A stretch of DNA of 41,005 nucleotides from Propionibacterium sp. Lineage in GTDB: Bacteria > Actinomycetota > Actinomycetes > Propionibacteriales > Propionibacteriaceae. A program made the position numbers and the translations under genes. Numbering within the stretch: position 1 is the stretch's first letter; each line of letters begins with the position of its first letter. Location: the NCBI GenBank assembly GCA_012839035.1, contig DUOB01000065.1, positions 1 to 41,005 on the forward strand, written 5' to 3'. This document shows, piece after piece, positions 30,722 to 39,466 of the stretch. The notes under the pieces are model-generated. The model did no database searches, had not been told where the DNA came from, and worked only from the letters and a program-made list of their open reading frames with translations.

Positions 30722-30790
30722 GTCGGTCCGCGCACTTCACTGCGCGCGGGTGCACGACGGCTCGCCATCCTGAACCCATCCGCCAACGAC

Positions 30791-30825
30791 GATCGGCCGG
30801 CTCCCGCGAAGGGAACCGGCCGATC
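30791..30825. terminator. Bidirectional terminator between benE and rplI
   Basis: GATCGGCCGG and CCGGCCGATC form a perfect 10-bp stem, with CTCCC and GGGAA extending pairing toward the loop. It lies 69 bases after the permease stop and 23 bases after the rplI stop, between convergent genes. Confidence 0.8.
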
Positions 30826-30848
30826 TCTTCGTTGCCTGTCGGCGGAGG

Positions 30849-31298
30849 TCACTCCGCAGCGACGACCTCCAACGGGAGGTGCGCGGTGACGGCCTCGTGG
30901 AGCTTGACGCCCACGGTGTGGGTGCCGAGCGCCTTGATCGGCTTGGTCACGGTGACCGAACGCTTGTCGACCAACGGTCCGCCGGCCTTCTTGATCGCGT
31001 TCGCGATCGAGGCGGAGGTCACGGAGCCGAACAGCTTGCCGCTGTCGGATGCGTTGACGGCCACCCGGACCTGCAGGCCCTCGAGCTGATCGCGCAGCTC
31101 GTTGGCGTGGTCGAGGTTGCGGACCTCACGGGCGTCACGCGCCCGCTTGATGCCCTCGATCTGCTTCTCCGCGCCACGGGTCCACCGGATGGCGAAACCA
31201 CGGGGCAGGAGGTAGTTGCGGCCATAGCCGTCCCGGACGTCAACGACATCCCCGGCGATGCCGAGGTTGTCCACAGCGGCGGTGAGAATGAGCTTCAT
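30849..31298 (-). CDS. rplI: 50S ribosomal protein L9
   Basis: A 149-residue ribosomal protein of normal length. Seen: [20 protein letters not shown] followed by [16 protein letters not shown], the N-terminal signature that binds 23S rRNA, a long connecting helix (about 40-75, charged) and the C-terminal domain with KLFGSVT and [11 protein letters not shown]. It is last in the rpsF-ssb-rpsR-rplI operon, 14 bases behind rpsR, and is followed by a strong hairpin. Confidence 0.98.
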   Translation of the reverse strand: MKLILTAAVDNLGIAGDVVDVRDGYGRNYLLPRGFAIRWTRGAEKQIEGIKRARDAREVRNLDHANELRDQLEGLQVRVAVNASDSGKLFGSVTSASIANAIKKAGGPLVDKRSVTVTKPIKALGTHTVGVKLHEAVTAHLPLEVVAAE

Positions 31299-31312
31299 GC
31301 CGGTGTCCTTTC

Positions 31313-31552
31313 TCAGCGAGCCGTGGAGGCGTAGGGCAGCAGGGCGACTTCGCGCGCGTTCTTGATCGCGGTCGCGACCCGGCGCTGGTCCTGGACGGAC
31401 AGACCGGTGACGCGGCGAGCGCGGATCTTGCCCCGCTCGGAAATGAACTTGCGCAGGGTGTTGATGTCTTTGTAATCAACCTTGTCAATCCTGGTCGACT
31501 TGACCGGGATGGCCTTCTTCGGCTTCATCGGCTTGCGCGATGGTGCGGCCAT
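31313..31552 (-). CDS. rpsR: 30S ribosomal protein S18, cysteine-free form
   Basis: A 79-residue S18. Seen: [20 protein letters not shown], then [20 protein letters not shown] and [13 protein letters not shown], the core that binds 16S rRNA and S6. AGGAG lies 8 bases before the ATG. The protein has no cysteine at all; in M. tuberculosis, as I recall, the operon copy has a C-x2-C pair and a second, cysteine-free copy serves during zinc shortage. Here the main operon copy is of the zinc-independent kind. Confidence 0.97.
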   Translation of the reverse strand: MAAPSRKPMKPKKAIPVKSTRIDKVDYKDINTLRKFISERGKIRARRVTGLSVQDQRRVATAIKNAREVALLPYASTAR

Positions 31553-31650
31553 TGTGGTGCTCCTGTTCTGTGTTCTCGGGGCGATGCCCCGCAGGTGCCC
31601 GGCGATTGCGCCGGAATGTGCCTAGTGATGAATGAGTGCTGGGACGCGGC

Positions 31651-32214
31651 TCAGAACGGGGGATCCTCGCTCTGTGGCTGCGCCCACGGATCCGAGCCCG
31701 GTGCGCGGTTGCCACCGCCGCCACCGGAGGACTGCCAGGGGTCGGACTGCTGCTGACCGCCGCGGCCTCCGCCGCCACCGCCATAGCCGCCGCCCTGTCC
31801 CTGCTGGCCGCCATAGCCCCCGCCGCCGCCATAGCCGCCGCCCCCACCGCCGCTGGTCTTGGTGACCTTGGCAGTCGCATATTTCAGCGAGGGGCCGACC
31901 TCGTCGACGTCGATCTCGAAGACCGTGCGGCGTTCGCCCTCACGAGTCTCATAGGACCGGGACTTGAGGCGCCCCTGGACAACGACCCGCATGCCCTTCT
32001 GCAGCGACTCGGCCACGTTTTCCGCGGCCTGACGCCACACCGAGCAGTTGATGAACATCGTTTCGCCGTCGCGCCATTCGTTGGTCTGACGGTCGAAGTT
32101 GCGCGGCGTGGACGCCACGGTGAAGTTCGCCACCGCTGCACCCGACGGGGTGAAGCGCAGCTCGGGATCGCCGGTCAGGTTGCCGACAAGGGTGATAATC
32201 GTTTCGCCAGCCAT
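31651..32214 (-). CDS. ssb: Single-stranded DNA-binding protein
   Basis: A 187-residue SSB that coats single-stranded DNA during replication and repair. Seen: the OB fold from [20 protein letters not shown] to about residue 110, including [18 protein letters not shown] and [18 protein letters not shown], then a glycine-rich disordered linker ([18 protein letters not shown] and similar), then the acidic tip ending SEDPPF that recruits partner proteins. The tip has PPF where E. coli has IPF; the final Pro-Phe is kept. GGAG precedes the start. It sits between rpsF and rpsR as in most actinobacteria. Confidence 0.97.
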   Translation of the reverse strand: MAGETIITLVGNLTGDPELRFTPSGAAVANFTVASTPRNFDRQTNEWRDGETMFINCSVWRQAAENVAESLQKGMRVVVQGRLKSRSYETREGERRTVFEIDVDEVGPSLKYATAKVTKTSGGGGGGYGGGGGYGGQQGQGGGYGGGGGGRGGQQQSDPWQSSGGGGGNRAPGSDPWAQPQSEDPPF

Positions 32215-32315
32215 TGGGGTGTGCTCCGTTTTCGTGGGACGTCTTCGTCAGGACCAGCTTGGCAGCCGCCTCTGACACTAAAGCTTCCGCGGGCGTGGAT
32301 CCTCGGGATCGTGCG

Positions 32316-32609
32316 TCAGGCGTGCAGCTCGGGACGCAGGACCTTGGTCCGCATGACCTGCTCGTTGATGCCGAGCTGGCGATCCAGTTCCTTGACATCG
32401 TCGGGCTTCGCGGTCAGGTTGACGACGGCATAGAAGCCTTCGGCCTTCTTCTGGATCTCATAGGCGAAACGACGCCGGCCCCAGAAGTCGTATTCATCGA
32501 TGGTGCCGCCGCCGTCGGTGATGATCTTCAGATAGCGCTCCAGCATCGGAGTGACCTGACGTTCATCCATCTCGGGGGTGACGATGATCATGATCTCGTA
32601 CTTGCGCAT
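32316..32609 (-). CDS. rpsF: 30S ribosomal protein S6
   Basis: A 97-residue S6, the usual length. Seen: [20 protein letters not shown], then [20 protein letters not shown] and [12 protein letters not shown], all typical. It pairs with S18 on the platform of the small subunit. GGAGGTGGAG precedes the ATG at 32609; the much longer open frame upstream is rejected because it has no S6-like sequence. First gene of the operon, behind a structured leader that may bind S6-S18. Confidence 0.98.
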   Translation of the reverse strand: MRKYEIMIIVTPEMDERQVTPMLERYLKIITDGGGTIDEYDFWGRRRFAYEIQKKAEGFYAVVNLTAKPDDVKELDRQLGINEQVMRTKVLRPELHA

Positions 32610-32614
32610 GTCGC

Positions 32615-32725
32615 GTACTCCACCTCCTCTGGTCTCAGCGGCCATGGGTCTGTCCCATGGCAGGAGGGCGATATGCCGACCGGCCCCGCTCGTCGGGTCC
32701 GGCCACGGTCCACTGGAGGGACCAA
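32615..32725 (-). ncRNA. Candidate S6:S18-binding leader RNA of the rpsF operon
   Basis: On the minus strand, two hairpins precede rpsF: one from 32661 to 32641 with perfect 8-bp arms GCCATGGG and CCCATGGC around a 5-base loop, directly followed by CGC so that GGCCGC carries a CCG next to the stem; and an upstream one with CCGGACCCG and CGGGGCCGG (one mismatch). Known: many bacteria have an rpsF leader that binds the S6-S18 pair through a stem with an essential CCG, giving feedback control. The position and the CCG fit, but I cannot verify the full consensus by eye. Confidence 0.4.
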
Positions 32726-32785
32726 GGACGTACTTTATCCGTCCCGCCCAACCCTGCCTAATCGCGGGTTTCCGGGGTGCGATCC

Positions 32786-33979
32786 TCAGCCCATGGACCT
32801 CGCGCTGTCGGTGCGGCTGTACCGCTCGGCCAACGGCTTGGCGGTGACGCCATGGAGGAAGACGCTCAACAGCACGGTCAGGGTCACGGTCGACGCCACG
32901 ATCGTGCGGTCCGGTCCGTTCAGTGCCTCGATGGCCTCGATGCCGAACACGATCGAGGCGAGCCCCCGCGGTCCGAACCAGCCGGTGAAGGCAACGGTCG
33001 GCCAGCCGAGTTTCTCGAAGGCCGTCGCCATCGCGAACGCCAAGGGCCGCACGACCACGAGCGAGACCACCGCGAACGCGACGACCCGCCAGGTCAGCTC
33101 GCTCAGCAACGGCCCTACGAGGAGGGCACCGAAGGTGAACCACACCCACAGCGAGACGAGCTGGCCCTCGGCCTCGAGGAAATCGGTGAGGTCCCTGGCG
33201 TACCGCTTCGACAGCCGTGCCCACACCAAGCCGGCCGTGAACGCGGCGATGAACCCGTTGCTGCCCACCGCTTCGGCACCGGCCCAGCACAGCAGCGCCG
33301 TCGCGAGGGCGACGATGCGCTCCCATTCCCCGGAGGTCCACTCGTGCCGGTCCGCCCAGCGGATGCCCCACAGCGTGGCGGCACCGATTACCACGCCGAC
33401 CACCAGACCGAGGCCGACATCCATCGCCAGTTGCCCGGCGAGCGAGGGGGGTTCGCCACCCAGCGCGGCCGCGAGCATCACCGCGAAGATCGGGGCGGCG
33501 AGGCCGTCGTTGAGACCGCTCTCGACGTTGAGGGTTTCCCGGGTCGGACCGGGCACGCTCTCATTGTCGATGACGGTCTTGCCGAGTGCCGCGTCGGTGG
33601 GCGCGAGGATGACGGCGATCAGTCCGGCGATCAGCCAGCTGACCTCGCCGAGGATGAGCCAGGCAGCGAGCGTCCCCAGGGCCATGACCAGCGGCAGACC
33701 CAGCGCCAGTGATCGGACCGCGAGCTGGGGGTGGCGGAGGCTGGTGAGGTCGGTCCGAGCCGCGTCCCCGAACAACACCACGGCGAGCGTCAACTCGGCG
33801 ATGTGTCCGATGACCGTGCTCTCCAGGGGAACGGTGAACAGGCCGAGCCCGACCGAGCCCGCAAGAAGACCGACCGCGGTGAAGATCATCGGGCCGGTCA
33901 GCCACGACCGCTGGAGTCGTTGGGAGAAGAGGCCGTACGCGACGTACAGCCCGCCCATCAGGACGACAAGTGGTTCCAT
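32786..33979 (-). CDS. CPA1/NhaP-like Na+(K+)/H+ antiporter
   Basis: A 397-residue membrane protein with about twelve helices and little cytoplasmic tail. Seen: [20 protein letters not shown], the FGDAARTDL segment, the unwound-helix motif [12 protein letters not shown], and the ion-binding [13 protein letters not shown] with the Asn-Asp pair characteristic of electroneutral CPA1 exchangers, then [14 protein letters not shown]. It exchanges Na+ or K+ for protons for pH and salt homeostasis. The start is 6 bases behind the stop of the protease gene, so the two genes form an operon. Confidence 0.9.
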   Translation of the reverse strand: MEPLVVLMGGLYVAYGLFSQRLQRSWLTGPMIFTAVGLLAGSVGLGLFTVPLESTVIGHIAELTLAVVLFGDAARTDLTSLRHPQLAVRSLALGLPLVMALGTLAAWLILGEVSWLIAGLIAVILAPTDAALGKTVIDNESVPGPTRETLNVESGLNDGLAAPIFAVMLAAALGGEPPSLAGQLAMDVGLGLVVGVVIGAATLWGIRWADRHEWTSGEWERIVALATALLCWAGAEAVGSNGFIAAFTAGLVWARLSKRYARDLTDFLEAEGQLVSLWVWFTFGALLVGPLLSELTWRVVAFAVVSLVVVRPLAFAMATAFEKLGWPTVAFTGWFGPRGLASIVFGIEAIEALNGPDRTIVASTVTLTVLLSVFLHGVTAKPLAERYSRTDSARSMG

Positions 33980-33985
33980 GCCCCG

Positions 33986-35074
33986 TCAGGGACGAGTGCC
34001 CAGGTTGACCTGCACGTCGGTGACGGTGCCGTCCCGGGCGACCCCCAGCGTGACCTCCGTGCCCGGTGGACGCTCCCGGACCTGCGCGGTCAGCCCCAGA
34101 CCGGAGTCAATGGCCTCACCATCGATCCGGATGACCGCGTCGCCCCGCTGCAGGCCCACTTCGGCCGCGGGCGTACCACTCTCCACACTCGCGATTCCCG
34201 CCGCCCGGACCTGATCGCCATCCACCTGGGCAACGGCGTCCGTGACCGTGACTCCGAGGAAGGAGTGGCGGGCCTCCCCGCTCTCGATGAGCTGACCGGT
34301 GATGTTGCTGACCTGGGTCGCGGTGATCGCGAAGCCGATGCCGATGTTGCCGCTCTGCTGGCCCATGGTCGCAATCGACGAGTTGATGCCGACGAGTTCG
34401 CCGGCGCTGTTGACCAGGGCACCACCCGAGTTGCCGGGGTTGATCGCCGCATCGGTCTGGATCGCGTTGGTGACCACCGGCTCGCCTCGACCGCCCGTGC
34501 CGGCCTGGGTGGTGGTGACGGGCCGGTTCAACGCGCTCACCATGCCCGAGGTGACGGTCCCGGCCAGACCGAGAGGATTGCCGACGGCCAGCACGGGATC
34601 GCCCACGCGGAGTGCGTCGTCGTCCCCGATCGCCACCGGCGTGAGGTCCGCGCCCTCCACGACCAGGACCGCGAGGTCGCTCGCCGGATCGGTGCCGACG
34701 ATGCGGGCGGGATGGACGCTGTTGTCGTCGAGGGTGATCATCACCTCACCACCCCGCCCGGCCGCAGCGACCACGTGATCGTTGGTGACGATGTGCCCCG
34801 CGTCGTCGATGACGACACCGGAGCCCTGGCCGCCACCGCCGGCTCCCTGCACGGTGACAGCCACGACGCCGGGAGCCACGACAGCGGCCACCTCTGCCCA
34901 GTCGGGTGCGGCGCCGGAGCCGGGCTGTGCCCGCGTCGGGGCCGGGGCTGCGGTGGCTGGTGCCTCCGGGGCGGGGGTTTCCGCGGGCGGGGTCGGGACG
35001 AGCCCGGGTGCCCCACAACCCGCGAGGGCAAGGGCCAGGGCGGTGGTTGCGAGGCTCAGTCGGATCCGGCTCAT
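33986..35074 (-). CDS. HtrA-like trypsin-family lipoprotein protease with PDZ domain
   Basis: A 362-residue exported serine protease (S1C). Seen: signal peptide with lipobox ALALAGC (Cys20), a Pro/Ala/Thr-rich spacer (21-55), the catalytic triad His100 in VTNDHVV, Asp133 in DPASDLAVL and Ser216 in INPGNSGGAL, and one PDZ domain from about 275 (HSFLGVTVTDAV to the end). Length fits DegS/HtrA relatives of actinobacteria with a single PDZ. It would act outside the membrane on misfolded or signalling proteins. The ATG at 35074 has no ribosome site; TACGAT sits 6 bases before it, so it is probably leaderless. The antiporter gene follows in the same transcript. Confidence 0.93.
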   Translation of the reverse strand: MSRIRLSLATTALALALAGCGAPGLVPTPPAETPAPEAPATAAPAPTRAQPGSGAAPDWAEVAAVVAPGVVAVTVQGAGGGGQGSGVVIDDAGHIVTNDHVVAAAGRGGEVMITLDDNSVHPARIVGTDPASDLAVLVVEGADLTPVAIGDDDALRVGDPVLAVGNPLGLAGTVTSGMVSALNRPVTTTQAGTGGRGEPVVTNAIQTDAAINPGNSGGALVNSAGELVGINSSIATMGQQSGNIGIGFAITATQVSNITGQLIESGEARHSFLGVTVTDAVAQVDGDQVRAAGIASVESGTPAAEVGLQRGDAVIRIDGEAIDSGLGLTAQVRERPPGTEVTLGVARDGTVTDVQVNLGTRP

Positions 35075-35080
35075 GAACCG

Positions 35081-35086
35081 ATCGTA
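35081..35086 (-). promoter_or_regulatory. -10 hexamer TACGAT of the protease-antiporter operon
   Basis: On the minus strand TACGAT is followed by exactly 6 bases and then the ATG at 35074. No Shine-Dalgarno sequence is present, so the mRNA is probably leaderless. Confidence 0.5.
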
Positions 35087-35160
35087 GGTCGCCGCACCGA
35101 GCCCCACCGCGCAAGGGTCCCTCGATGCCGGTCGCCGCAATGAGCCGACCCGATCCTGCC

Positions 35161-35166
35161 TAGGCT
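35161..35166 (+). promoter_or_regulatory. -10 hexamer TAGGCT upstream of the DUF3592 gene
   Basis: TAGGCT lies 9 bases before an ATG at 35176 that opens a 16-codon frame, and 52 bases before the DUF3592 start. It is divergent from the leaderless promoter at 35081-35086. Confidence 0.45.
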
Positions 35167-35175
35167 GGAACCACG

Positions 35176-35226
35176 ATGGACACACAGCATTCCGCCCCCG
35201 GGACGGTTCTGATGGCCCATGGTTGA
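35176..35226 (+). CDS. Possible 16-residue leader peptide overlapping the DUF3592 gene
   Basis: ATG at 35176 opens a frame MDTQHSAPGTVLMAHG that stops at 35224-35226, overlapping the next start (ATG 35219) by 8 bases. The DUF3592 ATG has no visible ribosome site, so it might depend on ribosomes that finish this peptide. The arrangement resembles the 22-codon frame before mutT. The frame is short and could be chance. Confidence 0.25.
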   Translation: MDTQHSAPGTVLMAHG

Positions 35227-36031
35227 CCAGCCCGATCCGTGGATCTTCGCCGCGGCGGCGGCGCTCTTCAGCGTGTGGCTCGCCGTGCGCCTGCGCACCC
35301 TGTGGAGACGCCGGCGGCAGGTGCAGCCCATGTCGGCCCGGGTCCTGAGCTTTGACGACCGCGACGACGCGCACAACCCGGCCGAGGTGGCGTACGAGGT
35401 CAACGGTCAGCGGTTCGAATCGACCGTGAAGATTCCGCGCCAGACGAGGGAGATCACGATCCTGATCGATCCGGACGACCCGGCGCGTACGCACGCCAAG
35501 GGCCAGCCGCCGACGGTGGTCGGCACAATGGTGCTCGCGCTCGCGGTGGCGGCCGGCTGGGTGTTGGCCTGGTACACCCGCCGCCGCGCCCAAGGCCTGT
35601 CCATCGGCTGGCTCGACGATCTGATGGTGGGCGTACCCATCGTCTGGACCGGGCTCGGCCTCCTGGTCGTCCTGATCGGGATGGTCGGGCTCGGGGGCGT
35701 GATCGCGTTCCGGGCGGCACGGCGGCTGGCCGCCGGCGAGTCGCCGGTCATGCAGGGCGGACTGGTCGCGGCTGCCCTCGCGCTCATCGCGCTCGGCCTG
35801 TATCCCTTCGCTGAAGCATTCGGTGCCCGCAGCCTGGGGGACGGTCCGGGTGCCGCGCTCGGGGGCGTGTTGTTGCTCGGCGTCGGCGCGTTCCTGTGCG
35901 GCGGCGCGCGCAGGATCGTCCGCGAGCGCACCCAGCCGATGGCCGTCGCGATCGCGCTGGCGGTGTTCGGCGTCCTCGCCATCGGGTTGGGCGTCGCTGC
36001 CGCGTGGTTCGGCGTGCTGTCCCTCAGGTGA
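35219..36031 (+). CDS. DUF3592-like membrane protein
   Basis: A 270-residue protein. Seen: an N-terminal helix (about 8-24), a soluble beta-rich domain (about 38-95) with AEVAYEVNGQRFESTVKIPR and TILIDPDDPARTH, which resembles the DUF3592 pattern V-x-Y-x-V-x-G followed by Y-(N/D)-P-x-x-P, then five or so helices from residue 100 onward. Function is unknown for the family. The start has no good ribosome site. Its last 8 bases overlap the convergent DUF779 gene. The helix-rich C-terminal part is larger than in most members. Confidence 0.55.
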   Translation: MVDQPDPWIFAAAAALFSVWLAVRLRTLWRRRRQVQPMSARVLSFDDRDDAHNPAEVAYEVNGQRFESTVKIPRQTREITILIDPDDPARTHAKGQPPTVVGTMVLALAVAAGWVLAWYTRRRAQGLSIGWLDDLMVGVPIVWTGLGLLVVLIGMVGLGGVIAFRAARRLAAGESPVMQGGLVAAALALIALGLYPFAEAFGARSLGDGPGAALGGVLLLGVGAFLCGGARRIVRERTQPMAVAIALAVFGVLAIGLGVAAAWFGVLSLR

Positions 36032-36527
36032 GCGGACAGCTCTCGTCGAGTCGGGTGGGGTCGATCGGTGGGTACGCCGCAGGGGGCGCCGCGCCGTTCT
36101 CGATGTCGGCGCCGGTGAGAGGCTCCGTCAGGTCATCGAGCCGCTCCGGGGGGATCACCCGCGATCGGGTGAGGAACCGCTGCCCGGTCGGGGCCTCCAG
36201 GGAGAACCCCGCCCCGCGCCCGGGGACCACGTCGATGATGAGCTGCGTGTGGCGCCAGGCGGCGTACTGACTCCCCGAGATCCACACCGGGATCGGCGGC
36301 ACCTCCCCGCCCACGTCGAGCCGGCCCAGCAACACGTCCCGGTCCCCGACGATGAAGTCACCGTCGGGATAACACATGGGTGCCGACCCGTCGCAGCAGC
36401 CGCCGGACTGGTGGAACATCAACGGGCCGTGGTCGGCATGGAGGCTGCGGAGCAGGGCCGCGGCCGCCTCGGTCACCAAGGCCCGGCTCTCCCACCCCGG
36501 GCCCTGCGTTGCACCGGTGCCAGTCAT
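36024..36527 (-). CDS. DUF779 protein, partner of aldehyde dehydrogenase
   Basis: A 167-residue protein. Seen: MFHQSGGCCDGSAPMCYPDG, then DVLLG and PVWISGSQYAAWRHTQLIID with GAGFSLEAP, the DUF779 signature with conserved cysteines that may bind a metal. Known: genes of this family usually sit next to NAD-dependent aldehyde dehydrogenases of the AcoD/ExaC group; their role is not settled. The ATG shares one base with the stop of the dehydrogenase gene (TGATG), so they are coupled. Longer upstream frames would run inside the dehydrogenase gene and are rejected. Confidence 0.9.
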   Translation of the reverse strand: MTGTGATQGPGWESRALVTEAAAALLRSLHADHGPLMFHQSGGCCDGSAPMCYPDGDFIVGDRDVLLGRLDVGGEVPPIPVWISGSQYAAWRHTQLIIDVVPGRGAGFSLEAPTGQRFLTRSRVIPPERLDDLTEPLTGADIENGAAPPAAYPPIDPTRLDESCPLT

Positions 36528-38050
36528 CAGTAGAACCCGAGCGCGTCCTCGGAATAGGACACGAGCAAGTTTTTCGTCTGCTGATAGTGATCCAGCATCA
36601 TGTGGTGGTTCTCGCGGCCGATGCCGGACTGCTTGTAGCCACCGAACGCCGCATGTGCGGGGTAGGCGTGGTAGTTGTTGCACCACACCCGCCCGGCCTG
36701 GATCGTCCGGCCAGCGCGATGGATCGTGTTGATGCTGCGCGACCAGACGCCGGCACCGAGCCCATAGAGGGTGTCGTTGGCGATCTTCATGGCCTCGTCG
36801 AAGCCGTTGAACTTGGTCACCGCCACCACCGGTCCGAAGATCTCCTCCTGGAAGATCCGCATCGAATTCTCACCGCTGAACACGGTCGGCTGGACATAGA
36901 AGCCCTCCGCCAGCGCGCCCTCCAAGTGGGCCTGCTCGCCGCCGATCAGGACCTTCGCGCCCTCCTCCTTGCCGATCTCCAGATAGGACAGGATCTTCTG
37001 GAGCTGGTCGTTGCTCGCCTGGGCGCCGACCTGGGTGTCGGTGTCGAGCGGATCGCCCATCCTGATCTTCTTGACGCGCTCGATCGCCAGCTCCATGAAC
37101 TCGTCATAGATCCGGGTCGCGACCAGCGCCCGGGAGGGGCAGGTGCAGACCTCCCCGGAGTTGAACGCGAACAGCGCGAACCCCTCGAGCGCCTTGTTGC
37201 GGAAGTCGTCGTGCGCGTCCATGACATCCGAGAAGAAGATGTTGGGACTCTTGCCGCCGAGCTCGAGCGTGACGGGGATGAGGTTCTGCGATGCGTACTG
37301 CATGATCAGGCGACCCGTCGTCGTCTCGCCCGTGAACGCGATCTTGCGGATCCGGTTGCTCGACGCGAGCGGACGGCCCGCCTCCACACCGAACCCGTTG
37401 ACGATGTTGACCACGCCCGGGGGCAGCAGGTCACCGATGATCTTGAAGAGTTCCAGGATCGAGACCGGGGTCTGTTCCGCCGGCTTGAGCACGACACAGT
37501 TGCCGGCCGCGAGGGCCGGGGCGAGCTTCCACACGGCCATGAGGATGGGGAAGTTCCACGGGATGATCTGGCCGACGACGCCGAGGGGCTCGTGGAAGTG
37601 ATAGGCCACCGTGTTCTCGTCGATCTGCGAGATCGAACCCTCCTGGGCCCGGATGGCGCCGGCGAAATAGCGGAAGTGATCGGCGGCGAGGGGCAGGTCT
37701 GCGTTGAGGGGTTCCCGGATGCCCTTGCCATTGTCCCAGGTCTCGATGACAGCGAGCTGCTCGAGATTCTCCTCGATGCGGTCGGCGATCTTGTTGAGGA
37801 TGATCGCGCGTTCGGCGGGTGACGTGGAGTTCCAGGCGGGGGCCGCTGCGTGAGCCGCGTCGAGGGCGGCTTCGATGTCCTCCGCGGTGCCGCGGGCGAC
37901 CTCGCAATAGACCTGGCCGGTCACGGGAGAGGGGTTCTCGAAATATTGCCCCTTCACCGGGGGCACGAACTCGTTGTTGATCCAGTGGTCATAGCGGTCC
38001 TGCAGCTCGACGATCGCGTCATCGCTGCCTGGGTGGGCAAAAACCGGCAT
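36527..38050 (-). CDS. NAD-dependent aldehyde dehydrogenase (AcoD/ExaC type)
   Basis: A 507-residue aldehyde dehydrogenase that oxidises acetaldehyde or similar aldehydes to acids. Seen: [48 protein letters not shown] (coenzyme fold), the general base in [12 protein letters not shown], and the nucleophile Cys302 in [11 protein letters not shown], with a second cysteine two residues on, common in the AcoD/ExaC group. [14 protein letters not shown] and [19 protein letters not shown] are typical of that group. AAGGGAG precedes the ATG. With DUF779 it forms a two-gene operon, divergent from a polytopic membrane protein gene. Substrate assignment (ethanol or ethanolamine derived acetaldehyde, aromatic aldehydes) is inference. 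Confidence 0.93.
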   Translation of the reverse strand: MPVFAHPGSDDAIVELQDRYDHWINNEFVPPVKGQYFENPSPVTGQVYCEVARGTAEDIEAALDAAHAAAPAWNSTSPAERAIILNKIADRIEENLEQLAVIETWDNGKGIREPLNADLPLAADHFRYFAGAIRAQEGSISQIDENTVAYHFHEPLGVVGQIIPWNFPILMAVWKLAPALAAGNCVVLKPAEQTPVSILELFKIIGDLLPPGVVNIVNGFGVEAGRPLASSNRIRKIAFTGETTTGRLIMQYASQNLIPVTLELGGKSPNIFFSDVMDAHDDFRNKALEGFALFAFNSGEVCTCPSRALVATRIYDEFMELAIERVKKIRMGDPLDTDTQVGAQASNDQLQKILSYLEIGKEEGAKVLIGGEQAHLEGALAEGFYVQPTVFSGENSMRIFQEEIFGPVVAVTKFNGFDEAMKIANDTLYGLGAGVWSRSINTIHRAGRTIQAGRVWCNNYHAYPAHAAFGGYKQSGIGRENHHMMLDHYQQTKNLLVSYSEDALGFY

Positions 38051-38369
38051 GTGACTCCCTTGTCCGTGGGCTTGTCCGGCGTCGGACGGTCACCTGCGCG
38101 CCCGATGGCCGGCAATCGCTCAATTATGGCGGCTGGGTTCGGGGGTTCAAGGCGGGGTGTACGCCGCGCTGTGCATTCCGCTCGGTCCCCTGCCGCCGGT
38201 TTGGGGAAGCAGCCAACGTTCCACGCAACGGTGACGCTGTGGCAGAGGGCCCTGTCACGATGGCTGCGGGACGGCATCGGAGCCGTCCCGTGGTGGTCAG
38301 TGGGGGCGGCATCGGAGCCGTCCCGTGGTCAGTGGGGCGGCATCGACACCGCTCAAGGGGAGGGTGGGC
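38051..38369. other. Divergent intergenic region between the dehydrogenase and a membrane protein gene
   Basis: 319 bases without a gene. The first 170 show nothing clear except an AT-rich spot at CAATTATGG (38120). The second half holds a 35-bp tandem duplication with hairpins (38268-38345). Regulatory sites for both divergent genes should lie here, but I cannot name one. Confidence 0.7.
38268..38345. repeat. Tandem repeat with hairpins upstream of the polytopic membrane protein gene
   Basis: A 23-bp sequence starting CGGCATCGGAGCCGTCCC occurs at 38272 and 38307 (35 bp apart) and in part at 38338. In the first copy, GGGACGGC-ATCGGA-GCCGTCCC (38268-38289) can form a perfect 8-bp stem. The block ends 24 bases before the ATG at 38370, so it lies in the leader or promoter. 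Confidence 0.85.
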
Positions 38370-39452
38370 ATGAAGCAGCCATGGCTGGGGGTCGTCGCGA
38401 CCGCAGGCATCATCGTCATCTCGTGGCTCGTGATCCTCGCGATGGGCACGGATCTGTTCATGGGCTGGGCCTCCTATGCCCTCATGGGCGCCATCCCGTT
38501 CGCCATCGTCGTCGGCGCGTTCTGGCAGAGCGCCCAGCCGCCCGCACTCGGCCGCCTCGGCCAGCCGGGCAAGGGGCTGGCGTACCTGATCCTCGCGGCG
38601 ATCATCGCCGCCGTCGTCTCCCTGATCCACTGGCAACTGCGCGGCGGCGGCATGAGCCCACCGGTGCCGATGGCGGTGATGACGATCATCACGTCGGTGG
38701 TGACGATGTTCTTCCTGGCGATCGCGTTCGGGGGGTGGCCGTTCTCATTGCTGAAGAACAAGGTGCTGGGCGGGGTCCTGCTGCTGGTCACCGCCTATGT
38801 CCTCAATGCGGTGATCTTCCAGGTGTTCTTCGACTTCGGCTTCGCCTCGGACACCGGGTTCTATCGGGCCGATCTCGACCCCGGCGGGCTCTTCACCGCC
38901 TGGAACGTCGTCGTGGTGATGGTGACGTCACTGTCGGTGATGTTCCTGTTCCTCTGCTTCGATGTCTGGCCGATCACGACCGTCAAGGCGTTGCGTGCGC
39001 AGCCGTTGATGGGACTGGTGTGGACCATCCTGTGCTTCGCGATCGGGCTCTTCGTGTTCTGGCTGGGGACCTCGGTCGCCGCCATGGAGGCGCCGACGTT
39101 CATGGTCACGGCACCGATCCCGTTCCTGTTCGGCGCGATCGTGGTGCTGCAGATGCTGGACGGGTCGCTGTTCGCGAACGTCAAGCAGCCGCTCAAGGGC
39201 GTGATCAATGCCGTCCTCGCGCTCGTCATCGGCCTCGTGCTCGCGGCGATCTATCGCGCGATGATGCCGGTGCTGAGTGAGGCGCTGCCGGCTGGCCCGG
39301 CGGGGGATTTCGCGGCGGAGCTGTGGCTGGCCAACGCCCTGCTCGCGGTGACGTTCCCGTTCCTCGCGTTCCTCGGCGACTTCTTCGGGCTGTGGCCGCT
39401 GGCGGGGACGAAGGCCGAGCCCATGGAGAACCCGGACAGTGCCCCCGCCTGA
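38370..39452 (+). CDS. Polytopic membrane protein with repeated Trp-Pro motifs, function unknown
   Basis: A 360-residue protein with about ten helices. Seen: three helices end in a similar motif, FFLAIAFGGWPFS, FLFLCFDVWPIT and FLGDFFGLWPLA, each a hydrophobic run followed by aromatic-x-x-Trp-Pro. This suggests internal repeats of a several-helix unit (about residues 108-135, 185-215 and 325-350). Charged residues are few. GGGGAGGG lies just before the ATG at 38370, so the earlier in-frame GTG is not used. It diverges from the aldehyde dehydrogenase-DUF779 operon. I recall uncharacterised actinobacterial and proteobacterial relatives but no named family. A role in transport is a guess. Confidence 0.8.
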   Translation: MKQPWLGVVATAGIIVISWLVILAMGTDLFMGWASYALMGAIPFAIVVGAFWQSAQPPALGRLGQPGKGLAYLILAAIIAAVVSLIHWQLRGGGMSPPVPMAVMTIITSVVTMFFLAIAFGGWPFSLLKNKVLGGVLLLVTAYVLNAVIFQVFFDFGFASDTGFYRADLDPGGLFTAWNVVVVMVTSLSVMFLFLCFDVWPITTVKALRAQPLMGLVWTILCFAIGLFVFWLGTSVAAMEAPTFMVTAPIPFLFGAIVVLQMLDGSLFANVKQPLKGVINAVLALVIGLVLAAIYRAMMPVLSEALPAGPAGDFAAELWLANALLAVTFPFLAFLGDFFGLWPLAGTKAEPMENPDSAPA

Positions 39453-39466
39453 CCCGTGTCCCCGGG

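Noticed and set aside
32316..33371. 351-residue protein ending in ribosomal protein S6
   Set aside because: The upstream part is a shadow of the antiporter gene; rpsF has its own ribosome site at 32609.
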